NCBI GenBank assembly: GCA_032027205.1
Contig: JAVSMN010000001.1
Coordinates: 806,001 to 870,000 of the forward strand
Direction of reading: 5' to 3'
Source of the DNA: Zeimonas sp032027205
GTDB taxonomy: Bacteria; Pseudomonadota; Gammaproteobacteria; Burkholderiales; Burkholderiaceae_E
DNA length: 64,000 nt
Shown: positions 16,039 to 24,379 of the stretch, in pieces
How positions within the stretch are numbered: position 1 is the stretch's first letter
How the letters are laid out: every line of letters begins with the position of its first letter
Notes under the pieces: generated by a model
What the model was told of the DNA's origin: nothing
Seen by the model: the letters and a program-made list of their open reading frames with translations, nothing else
Databases searched by the model: none
Made by a program: the position numbers and the translations under genes

Positions 16039-17090
16039 TCGAGCACGACCGGCTGGTCGCCGCGGCTCCGGCCTCGCCCTCCGAGGAACTCGTCGAGCGC
16101 GCGCTGCGCCCGCGCCGCCTGGCCGACTACGTCGGGCAGGCGAAGATCCGGGAACAGCTCGAGATCTTCGTCGCCGCCGCACGCGCCCGCGGCGAGGCGC
16201 TCGACCACCTGCTGCTGTTCGGCCCGCCCGGACTGGGCAAGACGACGCTGGCGCACATCGTTGCCGCCGAGATGGGCGTGAACCTGCGCCAGACCTCGGG
16301 CCCCGTGCTCGAGCGACCCGGCGACCTCGCGGCGATCCTCACCAACCTCGAGAAAAACGACGTCCTGTTCATCGACGAGATCCACCGGCTCTCGCCGGTC
16401 GTCGAGGAGATCCTCTACCCGGCGCTCGAGGACTTCCAGATCGACATCCTGATCGGCGAAGGGCCAGCGGCGCGCTCGATCAAGCTCGACCTGCAACCGT
16501 TCACGCTGGTCGGCGCGACCACGCGCGCCGGCATGCTGACCAACCCGCTGCGCGACCGCTTCGGCATCGTCGCGCGCCTGGAGTTCTACGACGTCGACGA
16601 ACTCACGCAGATCGTCGCGCGCTCGGCGCAACTGCTGGGCGCCGTCGCCACCGCCGACGGCTCGCGCGAGATCGCGCGTCGCTCGCGCGGCACGCCGCGC
16701 ATCGCCAATCGGCTGCTGCGCCGCGTGCGCGACTACGCCGAGGTGCGCGCGGCCGGACGCATCGACGTCGCCACCGCGGACGCCGCGCTGAAGATGCTCG
16801 ACGTCGACGCGAGCGGCCTGGACGTGATGGACCGCAAGCTGCTGCAGACGGTGATCGAGAAGTTCTCCGGCGGCCCGGTGGGGCTGGACAACCTCGCCGC
16901 CGCGATCGGCGAGGAGCGCGACACGATCGAGGACGTGCTCGAGCCGTACCTGATCCAGCAGGGCTACCTGCAGCGGACGCCGCGCGGGCGGGTGGCGACG
17001 CCGACGGCGTGGCGGCATTTCGGCCTCGTCGCGCCCGGCGCGCAGGGCGGCTCCGGCGAGCTATGGGGCGGTGAAGCGTCGCGCGGGTAG
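16035..17090 (+). CDS. ruvB: Holliday junction branch migration ATPase RuvB
   Basis: A 351-residue hexameric AAA+ motor. Walker A is FGPPGLGKTTLAH, Walker B is LFIDEIHRLSP, sensor 1 is GATTRAGML and the arginine finger region is NPLRDRFGI; the C-terminal winged helix ends with RTPRGRVATPTAWRHFG. The TAG stop (17088-17090) lies in the loop of a perfect hairpin discussed separately. Confidence 0.97.
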   Translation: MIEHDRLVAAAPASPSEELVERALRPRRLADYVGQAKIREQLEIFVAAARARGEALDHLLLFGPPGLGKTTLAHIVAAEMGVNLRQTSGPVLERPGDLAAILTNLEKNDVLFIDEIHRLSPVVEEILYPALEDFQIDILIGEGPAARSIKLDLQPFTLVGATTRAGMLTNPLRDRFGIVARLEFYDVDELTQIVARSAQLLGAVATADGSREIARRSRGTPRIANRLLRRVRDYAEVRAAGRIDVATADAALKMLDVDASGLDVMDRKLLQTVIEKFSGGPVGLDNLAAAIGEERDTIEDVLEPYLIQQGYLQRTPRGRVATPTAWRHFGLVAPGAQGGSGELWGGEASRG

Positions 17091-17101
17091 AATCCCGCGC
17101 G
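17080..17101 (+). promoter_or_regulatory. Perfect 8-bp inverted repeat framing TAGAAT before ybgC
   Basis: CGCGCGGG (17080-17087) and CCCGCGCG (17094-17101) flank TAGAAT (17088-17093), which contains the ruvB stop and resembles the -10 hexamer used elsewhere in this window. The right arm touches the GTG start of ybgC. It could be a promoter -10 inside an operator-like palindrome, or an RNA hairpin that hides the ybgC start. The -35 position (GGGGCG) is poor. Confidence 0.4.
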
Positions 17102-17571
17102 TGACAGAACCCCTGCCGGCAGCGGCTTTCGCGATACCGATCCGCGTTTACTACGAGGACACCGACGCGGGCGGAATCGTCTACTACGCGAACTGGCTAC
17201 GCTACTTCGAGCGCGCACGCACCGACTGGCTGCGCGCGCTCGGCTTCGGGCACCGCGCGCTCGCCGACGAGCACGGCGTGCTGCTGGTCGTGCGCGACGT
17301 CTCGGTGGACTATCGACGTCCGGCGCGGCTCGACGACGAACTCGTCGTCGACGTACGGCCGATCGCCGTGCGCAGGGCCTCGTGCCTGTTGTGGCAGAGT
17401 GCGCGGCTCGCCGGCGGCGACGAAGCGCTGGTGGTCGCGCAACTGCGCTTCGCGGCGATCCGCCGCGCGGACGGGCAGGCAACCGCATTTCCGAAGCCGC
17501 TGCAACAGCGCATCCGCGACGCGCTGCCTGCAGCGGCGAGCACACCGCCGAACCGCGACGCCGACGCATGA
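17101..17571 (+). CDS. ybgC: Tol-Pal associated acyl-CoA thioesterase YbgC
   Basis: A 156-residue hotdog-fold thioesterase. The family active-site block is VYYEDTDAGGIVYYANWLRYFERART, with the catalytic Asp in EDTDAGG (about residue 21). First gene of the tol-pal operon. The GTG at 17101 gives the expected N-terminus; an ATG at 17071 would add ten residues and overlap ruvB. The exact physiological substrate is not settled for this family. Confidence 0.9.
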   Translation: MTEPLPAAAFAIPIRVYYEDTDAGGIVYYANWLRYFERARTDWLRALGFGHRALADEHGVLLVVRDVSVDYRRPARLDDELVVDVRPIAVRRASCLLWQSARLAGGDEALVVAQLRFAAIRRADGQATAFPKPLQQRIRDALPAAASTPPNRDADA

Positions 17572-17605
17572 AGCTGATCACGACCCCGACTCCAACGAAC
17601 ACACC

Positions 17606-18277
17606 ATGAACAGCGAACTGTCGATCGTCACGCTCGTGCTGCACGCGAGCCTGCTCGTGCAGTTCGTGATGGCGCTGCTGCTGCTGATCTCGCTCGGCTC
17701 CTGGACGATCATCTTCCGCAAGGGCTTCGCGATCCGCGCCGCGCAACGCGCCACCGACGCGTTCGAATCCGAGTTCTGGAAGGACCGCGACCTCGGCACG
17801 CTGTACGAGGAGATCCGCACCGGGCGCGCCGACCACGGCCCGCTCGCGCGCATCTTCGAGTCGGGCATGAGCGAGTTCCTGAAGACGCGCCAGCAGAAGC
17901 CGGGCGACGTCGCCGCGATGCTCGACGGCTCGCGCCGCGCGATGCGCGCCGCCTACCAGCGCGAGATGGACGCACTGGAGTCGAACCTCGCGTTCCTCGC
18001 GTCGGCCGGTTCCGTAAGCCCCTACATCGGCCTGTTCGGCACGGTGTGGGGAATCATGAACTCGTTCCGCGGGCTAGCGAACGTGCACCAGGCCACGCTC
18101 GCGGCGGTGGCGCCGGGCATCGCCGAAGCGCTGGTAGCGACGGCAATCGGCCTGTTCGCCGCGATTCCTGCCGTCGTCGCCTACAACCGCTACGCGTACG
18201 ACATGGACCGCCTGTCCACGCGCTTCGACGGTTTCGTCGACGAGTTCTCCAACATCCTGCAGCGACAGGCGAGGTAG
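17606..18277 (+). CDS. tolQ: Tol-Pal system proton channel subunit TolQ
   Basis: A 223-residue inner-membrane protein of the MotA/TolQ/ExbB family. It has an N-terminal TM helix (about 15-38) and two TM helices in the C-terminal half, the first in SYIGLFGTVWGIM-type sequence (SPYIGLFGTVWGIMNSF) and the second in GIAEALVATAIGLFAAIPAVVAYN. With TolR it converts proton motive force into movement of TolA for outer-membrane constriction at division. It lies 34 bp after ybgC and 2 bp before tolR. Confidence 0.95.
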   Translation: MNSELSIVTLVLHASLLVQFVMALLLLISLGSWTIIFRKGFAIRAAQRATDAFESEFWKDRDLGTLYEEIRTGRADHGPLARIFESGMSEFLKTRQQKPGDVAAMLDGSRRAMRAAYQREMDALESNLAFLASAGSVSPYIGLFGTVWGIMNSFRGLANVHQATLAAVAPGIAEALVATAIGLFAAIPAVVAYNRYAYDMDRLSTRFDGFVDEFSNILQRQAR

Positions 18278-18279
18278 CG

Positions 18280-18717
18280 ATGCCGAATCCCGGGCCGCGC
18301 GGCCGAGGCCGTGGCCGGCGCATGGTCAACGAGATCAACGTCGTTCCGTACATCGACGTGATGCTGGTGCTGCTCGTCATCTTCATGGTGACGGCGCCGA
18401 TGCTGCCGCCCGGCGCGATCGACCTGCCCAGCGCGGGCCGCAGCAGCGAGCGTCCCGACCAGTACATCGAGGTGCAGGTGCGCGCCGATGGCGAACTGCG
18501 CGTGCGTGGCGTCAACACCGGTGATCCTTCGGAGCGACGCGTCGGACGCGGCGACCTGCGCGGCGCCATCGAACAGATCCGCGGCGACGCAGGACAGATG
18601 GCGGTAGTGATCAGCGGCGATCGCGCAGTGAAGTACGAGGCGGTCATCGACGTGATGAGCGAGTTGCGCCGCATGAACATCGAGCGCATCGCGTTGCTCG
18701 TCAAGCCGGCGAACTGA
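18280..18717 (+). CDS. tolR: Tol-Pal system protein TolR
   Basis: A 145-residue ExbD/TolR protein. The single TM helix carries the essential proton-carrying aspartate in VPYIDVMLVLLVIFMVT (about 23-39), followed by a periplasmic domain (EVQVRADGELRV, VVISGDRAVKYEAVIDVM). It is immediately downstream of tolQ. Confidence 0.95.
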   Translation: MPNPGPRGRGRGRRMVNEINVVPYIDVMLVLLVIFMVTAPMLPPGAIDLPSAGRSSERPDQYIEVQVRADGELRVRGVNTGDPSERRVGRGDLRGAIEQIRGDAGQMAVVISGDRAVKYEAVIDVMSELRRMNIERIALLVKPAN

Positions 18718-18725
18718 ACCGGCAC

Positions 18726-19919
18726 ATGGCAGACATGGCTGACCTGCATCGCAGCCGCAGAGGCGTTCCCGCCGACGACTCGATGCCGCGTTCGAGCGGA
18801 GCCAGCGTCGTGCGCCGTCCGCCGAAGCCGAAAGGGCGCCTGCGCGCCTTCGCGCTCGCACTGCTGATGCACGGCCTGCTGATCGCGATGCTCTTCGTCG
18901 GCATCCGCTGGCAGTCGAGCGCGCCGGAAGGCGCCGCGGCCGAACTGTGGGATCCGCCTGCGACCGAATCGAAGCCCGCGCCGGCCAAGCCGCAGCCGCC
19001 CCCGGAGCCGAAGCGGCCCGAGCCCGCGCCGGCCGAGACGCCGCCGCCCACGCCGCCGCCTCTCGCGCAGGCACAGCCCGAGCCGGAGGCGAAACCCGAC
19101 ATCGCGCTCGAGCAGGAGCGCAAGGCGCGCGAAGAGGCCGAGCGACGCGCCGACGACGAGCGTCGCCGTCTCGAGGCGCGCAAGCGCGCAGAAGAGAAGG
19201 CGCGCCAGGAAGCCGAGGAGAAAGCGCGTCACGTCGCCGAGGAGAAGGAGCGACGCGAAGCCGAGGCGAAGGCGCGCCAGGAAGCCGAAGCGACGGCGAA
19301 GCGCGAAGCCGAGGCGAAGGCAAGACGCGAGGCGGAAGCGAAAGCGAAGCAGGAAGCCGACGCGAAGGCCAAGCGCGAGGCCGAAGCGAAGGCGAAGCAG
19401 GAGGCCGAGGCGAAGGCCAAACGCGAGGCCGAAGCGAAGGCAAAACAGGAAGCCGACGCGAAAGCGAAGCAGGAAGCCGAAGCGAAGGCGAAACGCGAGG
19501 CGCAGGAGAAGGCGCGCCGCGAGCGCGAGGAGAAGCAGCGTGCGCAATACCTCGAGGGGCTGCGCGCGCAGGCGGGCTCGGGCGACGTCGCGCGTCTCGG
19601 TTCATCGACCGGCACGCAGGGCAGCGCCGGCAGCGGCATCGACTCGGGCTATGCAGCACGGTTGTCCGGCCTGATCCGCTCGAACACGATCTACCAGGTT
19701 CCGCAGGACCTCGCCGGTAATCCGAAGGCGGCATTCCATGTATCGGTGTCGCCCGATTGCCGGATCCGTTCGGTGCAGCTACGCCGCTCCAGCGGCGTTC
19801 CCGCCTGGGACGCGGCCGCCGAACGTGGCATCGAGCGCAGCGACCCGCTTCCGCGACAGGCCGACGGCACCTGCCCGTCGGAACTCGAGATCCTGCGCGG
19901 CCCGAGGGACGACCGCTGA
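18726..19919 (+). CDS. tolA: Cell envelope integrity protein TolA
   Basis: A 397-residue TolA: a cytoplasmic N-terminus, one TM helix (about 39-59), a proline-rich stretch (PAPAKPQPPPEPKRPEPAPAE), then roughly 150 residues of K/A/E-rich helix built of repeated EAEAKAK(R/Q)EA-like units (about 125-275), and a globular C-terminal domain (from about 300) containing QVPQDLAGNPKAAFHVSVS and the conserved cysteine pair region ending SELEILRGPRD. It spans the periplasm to reach Pal/TolB. The coding repeat may vary in length between strains. Confidence 0.93.
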   Translation: MADMADLHRSRRGVPADDSMPRSSGASVVRRPPKPKGRLRAFALALLMHGLLIAMLFVGIRWQSSAPEGAAAELWDPPATESKPAPAKPQPPPEPKRPEPAPAETPPPTPPPLAQAQPEPEAKPDIALEQERKAREEAERRADDERRRLEARKRAEEKARQEAEEKARHVAEEKERREAEAKARQEAEATAKREAEAKARREAEAKAKQEADAKAKREAEAKAKQEAEAKAKREAEAKAKQEADAKAKQEAEAKAKREAQEKARREREEKQRAQYLEGLRAQAGSGDVARLGSSTGTQGSAGSGIDSGYAARLSGLIRSNTIYQVPQDLAGNPKAAFHVSVSPDCRIRSVQLRRSSGVPAWDAAAERGIERSDPLPRQADGTCPSELEILRGPRDDR

Positions 19920-19964
19920 TCGCGTTGAACGCAACGCCGGTCGGAGGCGGCGAGGCCGGACCGA

Positions 19965-19970
19965 TATAAT
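19965..19970 (+). promoter_or_regulatory. Candidate -10 element before tolB
   Basis: TATAAT lies 26 bp upstream of the tolB ATG in the 76-bp tolA-tolB gap, and a good ribosome site (AAAGGAG, 19985-19991) follows. No -35 hexamer is evident at 16-18 bp. An internal promoter for tolB-pal-cpoB is plausible and is known in other species, but here it is only inferred. Confidence 0.35.
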
Positions 19971-19995
19971 CGTTGGTTGCTTCAAAAGGAGCTAC

Positions 19996-21264
19996 ATGAG
20001 GCAAGTGCTTCTGGCGGCGGTCGTCGCTCTGTCCCTGCCTATCGCCGCACCAGCGCAGATGCGCCTCGATGTCTCCGGCGTGGGCGCCACGCAATACCCG
20101 ATCGCGATCGCGAACTTCGTCACCGATACCCGCGTTCCCGAGCAGGTTGCCGACGTCGTCCGCAGCGACCTCGCTCGCAGCGGATCGTTTCGCGTCATCG
20201 ATCCGGGCGTCACGCTGTCCGAGTCCGCCGCGCCCGACTATGCGTCGATGCGCTCGCGCGGCGCCGACGCGATTCTCGGCGGCTCGGTTGCGCGACTGCC
20301 CGACGGACGCTACGACATCCGCTACCGGCTCGGCGATGCCGTGCGCCAGGCCCCGCTGGGCGGCGAGTCGCTCGTCGTCTCCGAACACGACCTGCGCTTC
20401 GGCGGACATCGCGTCGCCGATTGGGTATTCGAGCGAATCACCGGTGAGAAGGGAATCTTCTCCACGCGCATCGCCTTCGTTTCCAAGCAGGGAACGCGCT
20501 TCAAGCTGAACGTCGCCGACTGGGACGGCGAGAACGTCGTTTCGCCACTCACGTCACCCGAGCCGATCATCTCGCCATCGTGGTCGCCCGACGGCACGCG
20601 CATCGCGTACGTCTCCTTCGAGAGCAAGAAGCCGGTCGTCTACGTGCACACGCTCTCCACCGGGCAGCGCGTGCCGGTGGCGAACTTCAAGGGCAGCAAC
20701 AGCGCGCCCGCCTGGTCGCCCGACGGCCGGACGCTCGCCGTCGCCCTCACCCGCGACGGCCTGTCGCAGATCTATCTGATCGACGCCGACGGCAGCGGAA
20801 CGCCGCGGCGCCTCACCACGTCGCCGGGCATCGACACCGAGCCCGCCTTTGCCCCCGACGGGAAGGCGCTGTACTTCACCTCCGATCGCGGCGGCTCGCC
20901 GCAGATCTACCGCATGCCGCTCGACGGCGGCGCGCCCGCGCGCGTCACCTTCGGGTCGTCGTACAACGTGAGCCCCCGCGTGAGCCCGGACGGACGGCTG
21001 CTCGCCTACGTCACGCGGCGCGACGGCCGCTTCCTCGTTGCCGTGCGCGATCTCGCCGGCAGCGGGCAGGAAACGACCCTGTCGGAGACCGGGCGCGAGG
21101 AATCGCCGAGTTTCGCGCCCAACAGCCGATGGGTGATGTTCGCCACGCAGATCAACGGCCGCGACTCGCTCGTCGCGATCACCGTCGACGGCCGTGTGCG
21201 ACAGCGACTCACCTCGTCGGCCGGCGACATCCGCGAGCCGACGTGGGGCCCGTTCCCGAAATGA
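19996..21264 (+). CDS. tolB: Tol-Pal system translocation protein TolB
   Basis: A 422-residue periplasmic protein: signal peptide (MRQVLLAAVVALSLPIAAPA), N-terminal domain (YPIAIANFV, SDLARSGSFRVID) and a six-bladed beta-propeller. Five blades show the repeated WSPDG-like motif (PSWSPDG, PAWSPDG, PAFAPDG, PRVSPDG, PSFAPNS). It competes with peptidoglycan for Pal and is displaced by TolA. Confidence 0.96.
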   Translation: MRQVLLAAVVALSLPIAAPAQMRLDVSGVGATQYPIAIANFVTDTRVPEQVADVVRSDLARSGSFRVIDPGVTLSESAAPDYASMRSRGADAILGGSVARLPDGRYDIRYRLGDAVRQAPLGGESLVVSEHDLRFGGHRVADWVFERITGEKGIFSTRIAFVSKQGTRFKLNVADWDGENVVSPLTSPEPIISPSWSPDGTRIAYVSFESKKPVVYVHTLSTGQRVPVANFKGSNSAPAWSPDGRTLAVALTRDGLSQIYLIDADGSGTPRRLTTSPGIDTEPAFAPDGKALYFTSDRGGSPQIYRMPLDGGAPARVTFGSSYNVSPRVSPDGRLLAYVTRRDGRFLVAVRDLAGSGQETTLSETGREESPSFAPNSRWVMFATQINGRDSLVAITVDGRVRQRLTSSAGDIREPTWGPFPK

Positions 21265-21322
21265 ACGCGGCTCCGCTTTTTCCTTTTCCAGCACGAAAGA
21301 CGACCGAACCCCGGGGAGCAAG

Positions 21323-21877
21323 ATGAAATCGACGATCCGACTGGCAGTGATTGCACTCGCAACGGCCTTTCTCGCCGCATGCGGCACCGGCGTCAAGCTC
21401 GACGACCAGGCGACGCAAGGCACCGCGCCGATCGAGAGCCGCGACGCAGCAGCGCAGGGCGCAGGCGCCGGGGCAGGGGCCGACGGACGCGGCATCCAGC
21501 AGGTGCAGCTCGAGCAGAAGGATCCGTTGAACGATCCGGCCAGCCCGCTCGCCAAGCGCAGCATCTTCTTCGACTTCGACAGCTTCGTCGTTCGCGACGA
21601 ATTCCGCCCGACGGTCGAGGCGCATGCGCGTTACCTGCTCGCCAACCCGACGCGTCGCGTCGTGATCCAGGGCAACACCGACGAGCGCGGCAGCCGCGAA
21701 TACAACCTCGCGCTCGGGCAGAAGCGGGCCGAGGCCGTGCGGCGCGCCATGTCGGCGCTCGGCGTTCCCGATTCGCAGATGGAAGCGGTCAGCTTCGGCG
21801 AGGAGCGCCCGCGCGCCACCGGAACCGATGAAGCGTCGTTCGCCGAAAACCGGCGCGCCGACCTCGTCTACCAGTGA
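21323..21877 (+). CDS. pal: Peptidoglycan-associated lipoprotein Pal
   Basis: A 184-residue outer-membrane lipoprotein with lipobox LAAC (acylated C20) and an OmpA-like peptidoglycan-binding domain (about 70-184: SIFFDFDSFVV, GNTDERGSREYNLALGQKRA, SFGEERP). It tethers the outer membrane to the wall and recycles via TolB. A glycine/alanine-rich spacer separates lipobox and domain. The stop shares a base with the cpoB ATG. Confidence 0.96.
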   Translation: MKSTIRLAVIALATAFLAACGTGVKLDDQATQGTAPIESRDAAAQGAGAGAGADGRGIQQVQLEQKDPLNDPASPLAKRSIFFDFDSFVVRDEFRPTVEAHARYLLANPTRRVVIQGNTDERGSREYNLALGQKRAEAVRRAMSALGVPDSQMEAVSFGEERPRATGTDEASFAENRRADLVYQ

Positions 21878-22671
21878 TGCACGCCCGCGCGCTGGTATTC
21901 ACCGCCTCGCTGGTCGCGCTGTCGGGCCTGCACCCGGCGGCGCAGGCCGCGCTCTTCTCCGACGACGAGGCGCGCAAGGCGATCCTCGACCTGCGCGGGC
22001 GCGTGCAGGTCATGCAGCAGGAAACGACGCAGCGTCTCGATGAGCTCACGCGCCAGGTGACCGAAATGGGCGCGCGCATCGACCAGAGTGCCCGCGGCCA
22101 GCTCGAGGTGCAGTCGCAGCTCGAATCGCTGCGACAGGAGGTCGCCCGGCTCCGAGGCCAGCTCGAGGTGCAATCGCACGAACTCGCCACCGCGCAACGA
22201 CAGCTCGGCGACCAGCTCGCCACCGTCGACACGCGGATCAAGAAGTTCGAGCCGGTCGCCGCCGAAGTCGACGGCCGCTCGATCACCGTCGACCAGAGCG
22301 AGAAGCGCGCCTTCGACGCGGCGCTGCAGATGTTTCGCGCCGGCGACTACCGCGGCGCGCTCGCCGCCTTCCAGAGCTTCCGCACGCAGTACACCGACAG
22401 CCCCTACCTGCCCGGCGTGCTGTTCTGGCTCGGCAGCAGCCAGTTCGCACTGAAGGACTACAAGGGGTCGATCGCCAGCCAGCAGGCACTGCTCGCGCGC
22501 TACCCCGACAACCCGCGCGCACCCGATGCGCTGTTCAACATCGGCTACGCGCAGGCCGAGAGCGGCGATCGCAAGGCGGCTCGCGCAACGCTCGAGCAGG
22601 TCGTCGCGAAATTCCCCGACAGCCAGGCCGCGCAGCGCGCGCGCGAGCAGATCGCCAGCCTTCCGCGCTGA
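21877..22671 (+). CDS. cpoB: Cell division coordinator CpoB
   Basis: A 264-residue periplasmic protein: signal peptide ending AQA, a coiled-coil trimerisation segment (about 25-115, repeated QL/QV heptads such as GQLEVQSQLESLRQEVARL) and C-terminal TPR repeats (AFDAALQMFRAGDYRGALAAF, SQFALKDYKGSIA, QAESGDRKAARATLEQVVAKFP). It links Tol-Pal action with septal peptidoglycan synthesis. ATG 21877 is preferred over the adjacent GTG 21874. Confidence 0.93.
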   Translation: MHARALVFTASLVALSGLHPAAQAALFSDDEARKAILDLRGRVQVMQQETTQRLDELTRQVTEMGARIDQSARGQLEVQSQLESLRQEVARLRGQLEVQSHELATAQRQLGDQLATVDTRIKKFEPVAAEVDGRSITVDQSEKRAFDAALQMFRAGDYRGALAAFQSFRTQYTDSPYLPGVLFWLGSSQFALKDYKGSIASQQALLARYPDNPRAPDALFNIGYAQAESGDRKAARATLEQVVAKFPDSQAAQRAREQIASLPR

Positions 22672-22675
22672 ACAC

Positions 22676-23635
22676 GTGGGGCGTGCGGCGATCGAGCCCG
22701 ATCGAAGCCTCGACCCCGACGACCTCGTGCTCTTCGCGCGCGTGGTCGAAGCCGGCAGCTTCTCGCGCGCCGCCGACCGCCACGGCATCCCGAAGGCAAC
22801 CGTATCGCGGCGGATCAGCACGCTCGAATCGCGGATCGGCGAGCGCCTGCTCACCCGCACCACCCGCCGCCTGTCGCTCACCGAATTCGGCGAGCGCATG
22901 CTCGCGCACGCGCAGCGCCTGGCCGAGGAAGCGGACGCCGCAACCGCACTGGCGCAGCATCACCGGACGACGCCGCAAGGTCGGCTCCGCGTCTCGATGC
23001 CGCCCGGATTTGCCGAGGAGATGGGACTGGTTCCCTTCCTGCTCGACTTCGCGGCGGCGCACCCGCGGGTGCGTCTCGAGATCGACGTCTCCGCGCGCCG
23101 CGTCGACCTGATCGCCGAGCGCTTCGACGTCGCCGTTCGCGTGGCTGCGCACCTGCCCGACGACGCGTCGCTCGTCGCACGACGGGTTTTCGACCTGCAG
23201 AATGCGCTCTACGCGAGTCCAACGTACCTGGCGCAGGCCGGTCGGCCGTCGTCGCCCGCGCAACTGCTCGAGCACGCCGCACTCGGGCTGGTCTCCAGCA
23301 CCGGCGAGCTTCTTCCATGGAGCTTGCGGCGCGGCGACGAGCGATGGGACGGGCTGCCTACCGGGCCGCTGGCATCGAACTCGGTGGCGCTGCACACCGC
23401 GCTCGCATTGCGCGGTCTGGGCATCGCCGCGCTGGCATCGCGCGTCGCGCAGCCGTACGTCGAGCAGAACCGGCTCGAGCGGGTCCTGCCCGATTGGTCG
23501 TTCCCGACAATGACAGTATGGTGCGTGACGGCCGGTCGGCGCCTGCTTCCGCTGCGCACGACGGCGTTCATCGAGATGCTCAGTAGCGCTCTGGCAACGC
23601 CGTGCGACGCGGGCCCCGCAGCCGCCGACGTTTGA
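22676..23635 (+). CDS. LysR-family transcriptional regulator
   Basis: A 319-residue LTTR. The winged HTH is at about 13-72 (DLVLFARVVEAGSFSRAADR, KATVSRRISTLESRIGERLL, RRLSLTEFGE); the effector domain follows (RVSMPPGFAEEMGLVPFLLDFAAAHP, DVAVRVAAHLPDDASLVARR). The sequence is of the CrgA/AaeR-like subgroup common in Burkholderiales. GTG at 22676 lies 4 bp after cpoB. Its target is not apparent: no divergent gene is present and a tRNA follows. Confidence 0.9.
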   Translation: MGRAAIEPDRSLDPDDLVLFARVVEAGSFSRAADRHGIPKATVSRRISTLESRIGERLLTRTTRRLSLTEFGERMLAHAQRLAEEADAATALAQHHRTTPQGRLRVSMPPGFAEEMGLVPFLLDFAAAHPRVRLEIDVSARRVDLIAERFDVAVRVAAHLPDDASLVARRVFDLQNALYASPTYLAQAGRPSSPAQLLEHAALGLVSSTGELLPWSLRRGDERWDGLPTGPLASNSVALHTALALRGLGIAALASRVAQPYVEQNRLERVLPDWSFPTMTVWCVTAGRRLLPLRTTAFIEMLSSALATPCDAGPAAADV

Positions 23636-23660
23636 CGGTCGCGGCAGCAAATCTTAGAAT
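23632..23660 (+). promoter_or_regulatory. Sigma-70 promoter of tRNA-Lys
   Basis: The -35 hexamer TTGACG (23632-23637), a 17-bp spacer and the -10 TAGAAT (23655-23660) form a near-consensus promoter. It overlaps the stop of the LysR gene and would start transcription about 30 bp before the tRNA. Confidence 0.75.
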
Positions 23661-23695
23661 CGCGGGCTTCGCACTTTTCTTTGCACTTTCACGAT

Positions 23696-23771
23696 GGGCC
23701 GTTAGCTCAGCTGGTAGAGCAGCGGACTTTTAATCCGTTGGTCGCCGGTTCGAATCCGGCACGGCCTACCA
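23696..23771 (+). tRNA. tRNA-Lys (anticodon UUU)
   Basis: A 76-nt cloverleaf with encoded CCA. The acceptor arm pairs GGGCCGU with ACGGCCU (the first pair is G-U), the D-arm is GCTCAGCTGGTAGAGC, the anticodon loop reads CTTTTAA with UUU, the variable loop is short, and the T-arm GCCGGTTCGAATCCGGC is canonical. The body closely matches proteobacterial tRNA-Lys. Confidence 0.97.
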
Positions 23772-23792
23772 ACGTTCGAAGTGTCGGTTTCG

Positions 23793-23820
23793 AAAGGGCT
23801 TCCACGCGGAAGCCCTTTTT
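23793..23820 (+). terminator. Rho-independent terminator after tRNA-Lys
   Basis: An 11-bp perfect stem AAAGGGCTTCC / GGAAGCCCTTT with loop ACGC (23793-23818) runs into a T-rich end. It is 21 bp past the tRNA, closing a one-gene transcription unit. Confidence 0.85.
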
Positions 23821-23872
23821 CGTTTGACGCCAGGGCAGAGACCTACAGTAGCGCGTCGTCGAGGAGGGAGAC

Positions 23873-24319
23873 ATGAACTGCAGAAGGCACTTCGCAGGGC
23901 TGCTGGCGTCGATGCTGCTCGTCGCCGGCGCAGCGTACGCGCAGACCCAGACGCAGACGCAGGACAAGGTCGTCTATCACATCGACAACAGCGAGGCGCA
24001 GGCGACGAAGGGGTTGCGCAACGTGCGCAACCACCTCGACGTGGCGCCGAACACGAAGATCGTCGTGGTCGCGCATGCCGAGGGGATCGACTTCCTGATG
24101 GAGGGCGCGCGCGACCGGAAGAACCCGGACATCCAGTACGCACCGCTGGTGTCGGCGCTGACCGCGCGCGGGGTGGTCTTCGAGATCTGCGAGATCACGC
24201 TGAAGAACCGCGGCCTGAAGCGCGAGCAGTTCGTGATGGATGCGCAGTTCACGCCCTCCGGCGTCGCGCGCATCGCCCAGTTGCAGCTGCGCGAAGGCTA
24301 CGCGTACATCAAACCCTGA
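23873..24319 (+). CDS. Secreted DsrE-family protein
   Basis: A 148-residue protein with a signal peptide (cleavage likely after AYA, residue 23), a QTQTQTQ linker and a DsrE/DsrF-like Rossmann domain (KVVYHIDNSEAQATKGLRNVRNHL, KIVVVAHAEGIDFL, ALTARGVVFEICEITLKNRGL). The lone cysteine in FEICEITL is where several DsrE-like proteins carry one. Cytoplasmic DsrE proteins relay sulfur; the periplasmic group is uncharacterised. GGAGG at 23863-23867 is a strong ribosome site. Confidence 0.85.
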   Translation: MNCRRHFAGLLASMLLVAGAAYAQTQTQTQDKVVYHIDNSEAQATKGLRNVRNHLDVAPNTKIVVVAHAEGIDFLMEGARDRKNPDIQYAPLVSALTARGVVFEICEITLKNRGLKREQFVMDAQFTPSGVARIAQLQLREGYAYIKP

Positions 24320-24379
24320 CGGGCGGGACGTCCGGGTGCCGCGCGCGCAGACGCAAGACGTCGTCGCTGCTTCGGGGTC

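Noticed and set aside
19130..19550. Possible DNA-level tandem repeat array in tolA
   Set aside because: The repeats are codon-level and code the usual TolA helix; there is no sign of a CRISPR or independent satellite.
18054..20409. Long minus-strand frames opposite tolA, with leucine/arginine repeats
   Set aside because: They mirror the K/E/A repeat of tolA; the repetitive look comes from the real coding strand.
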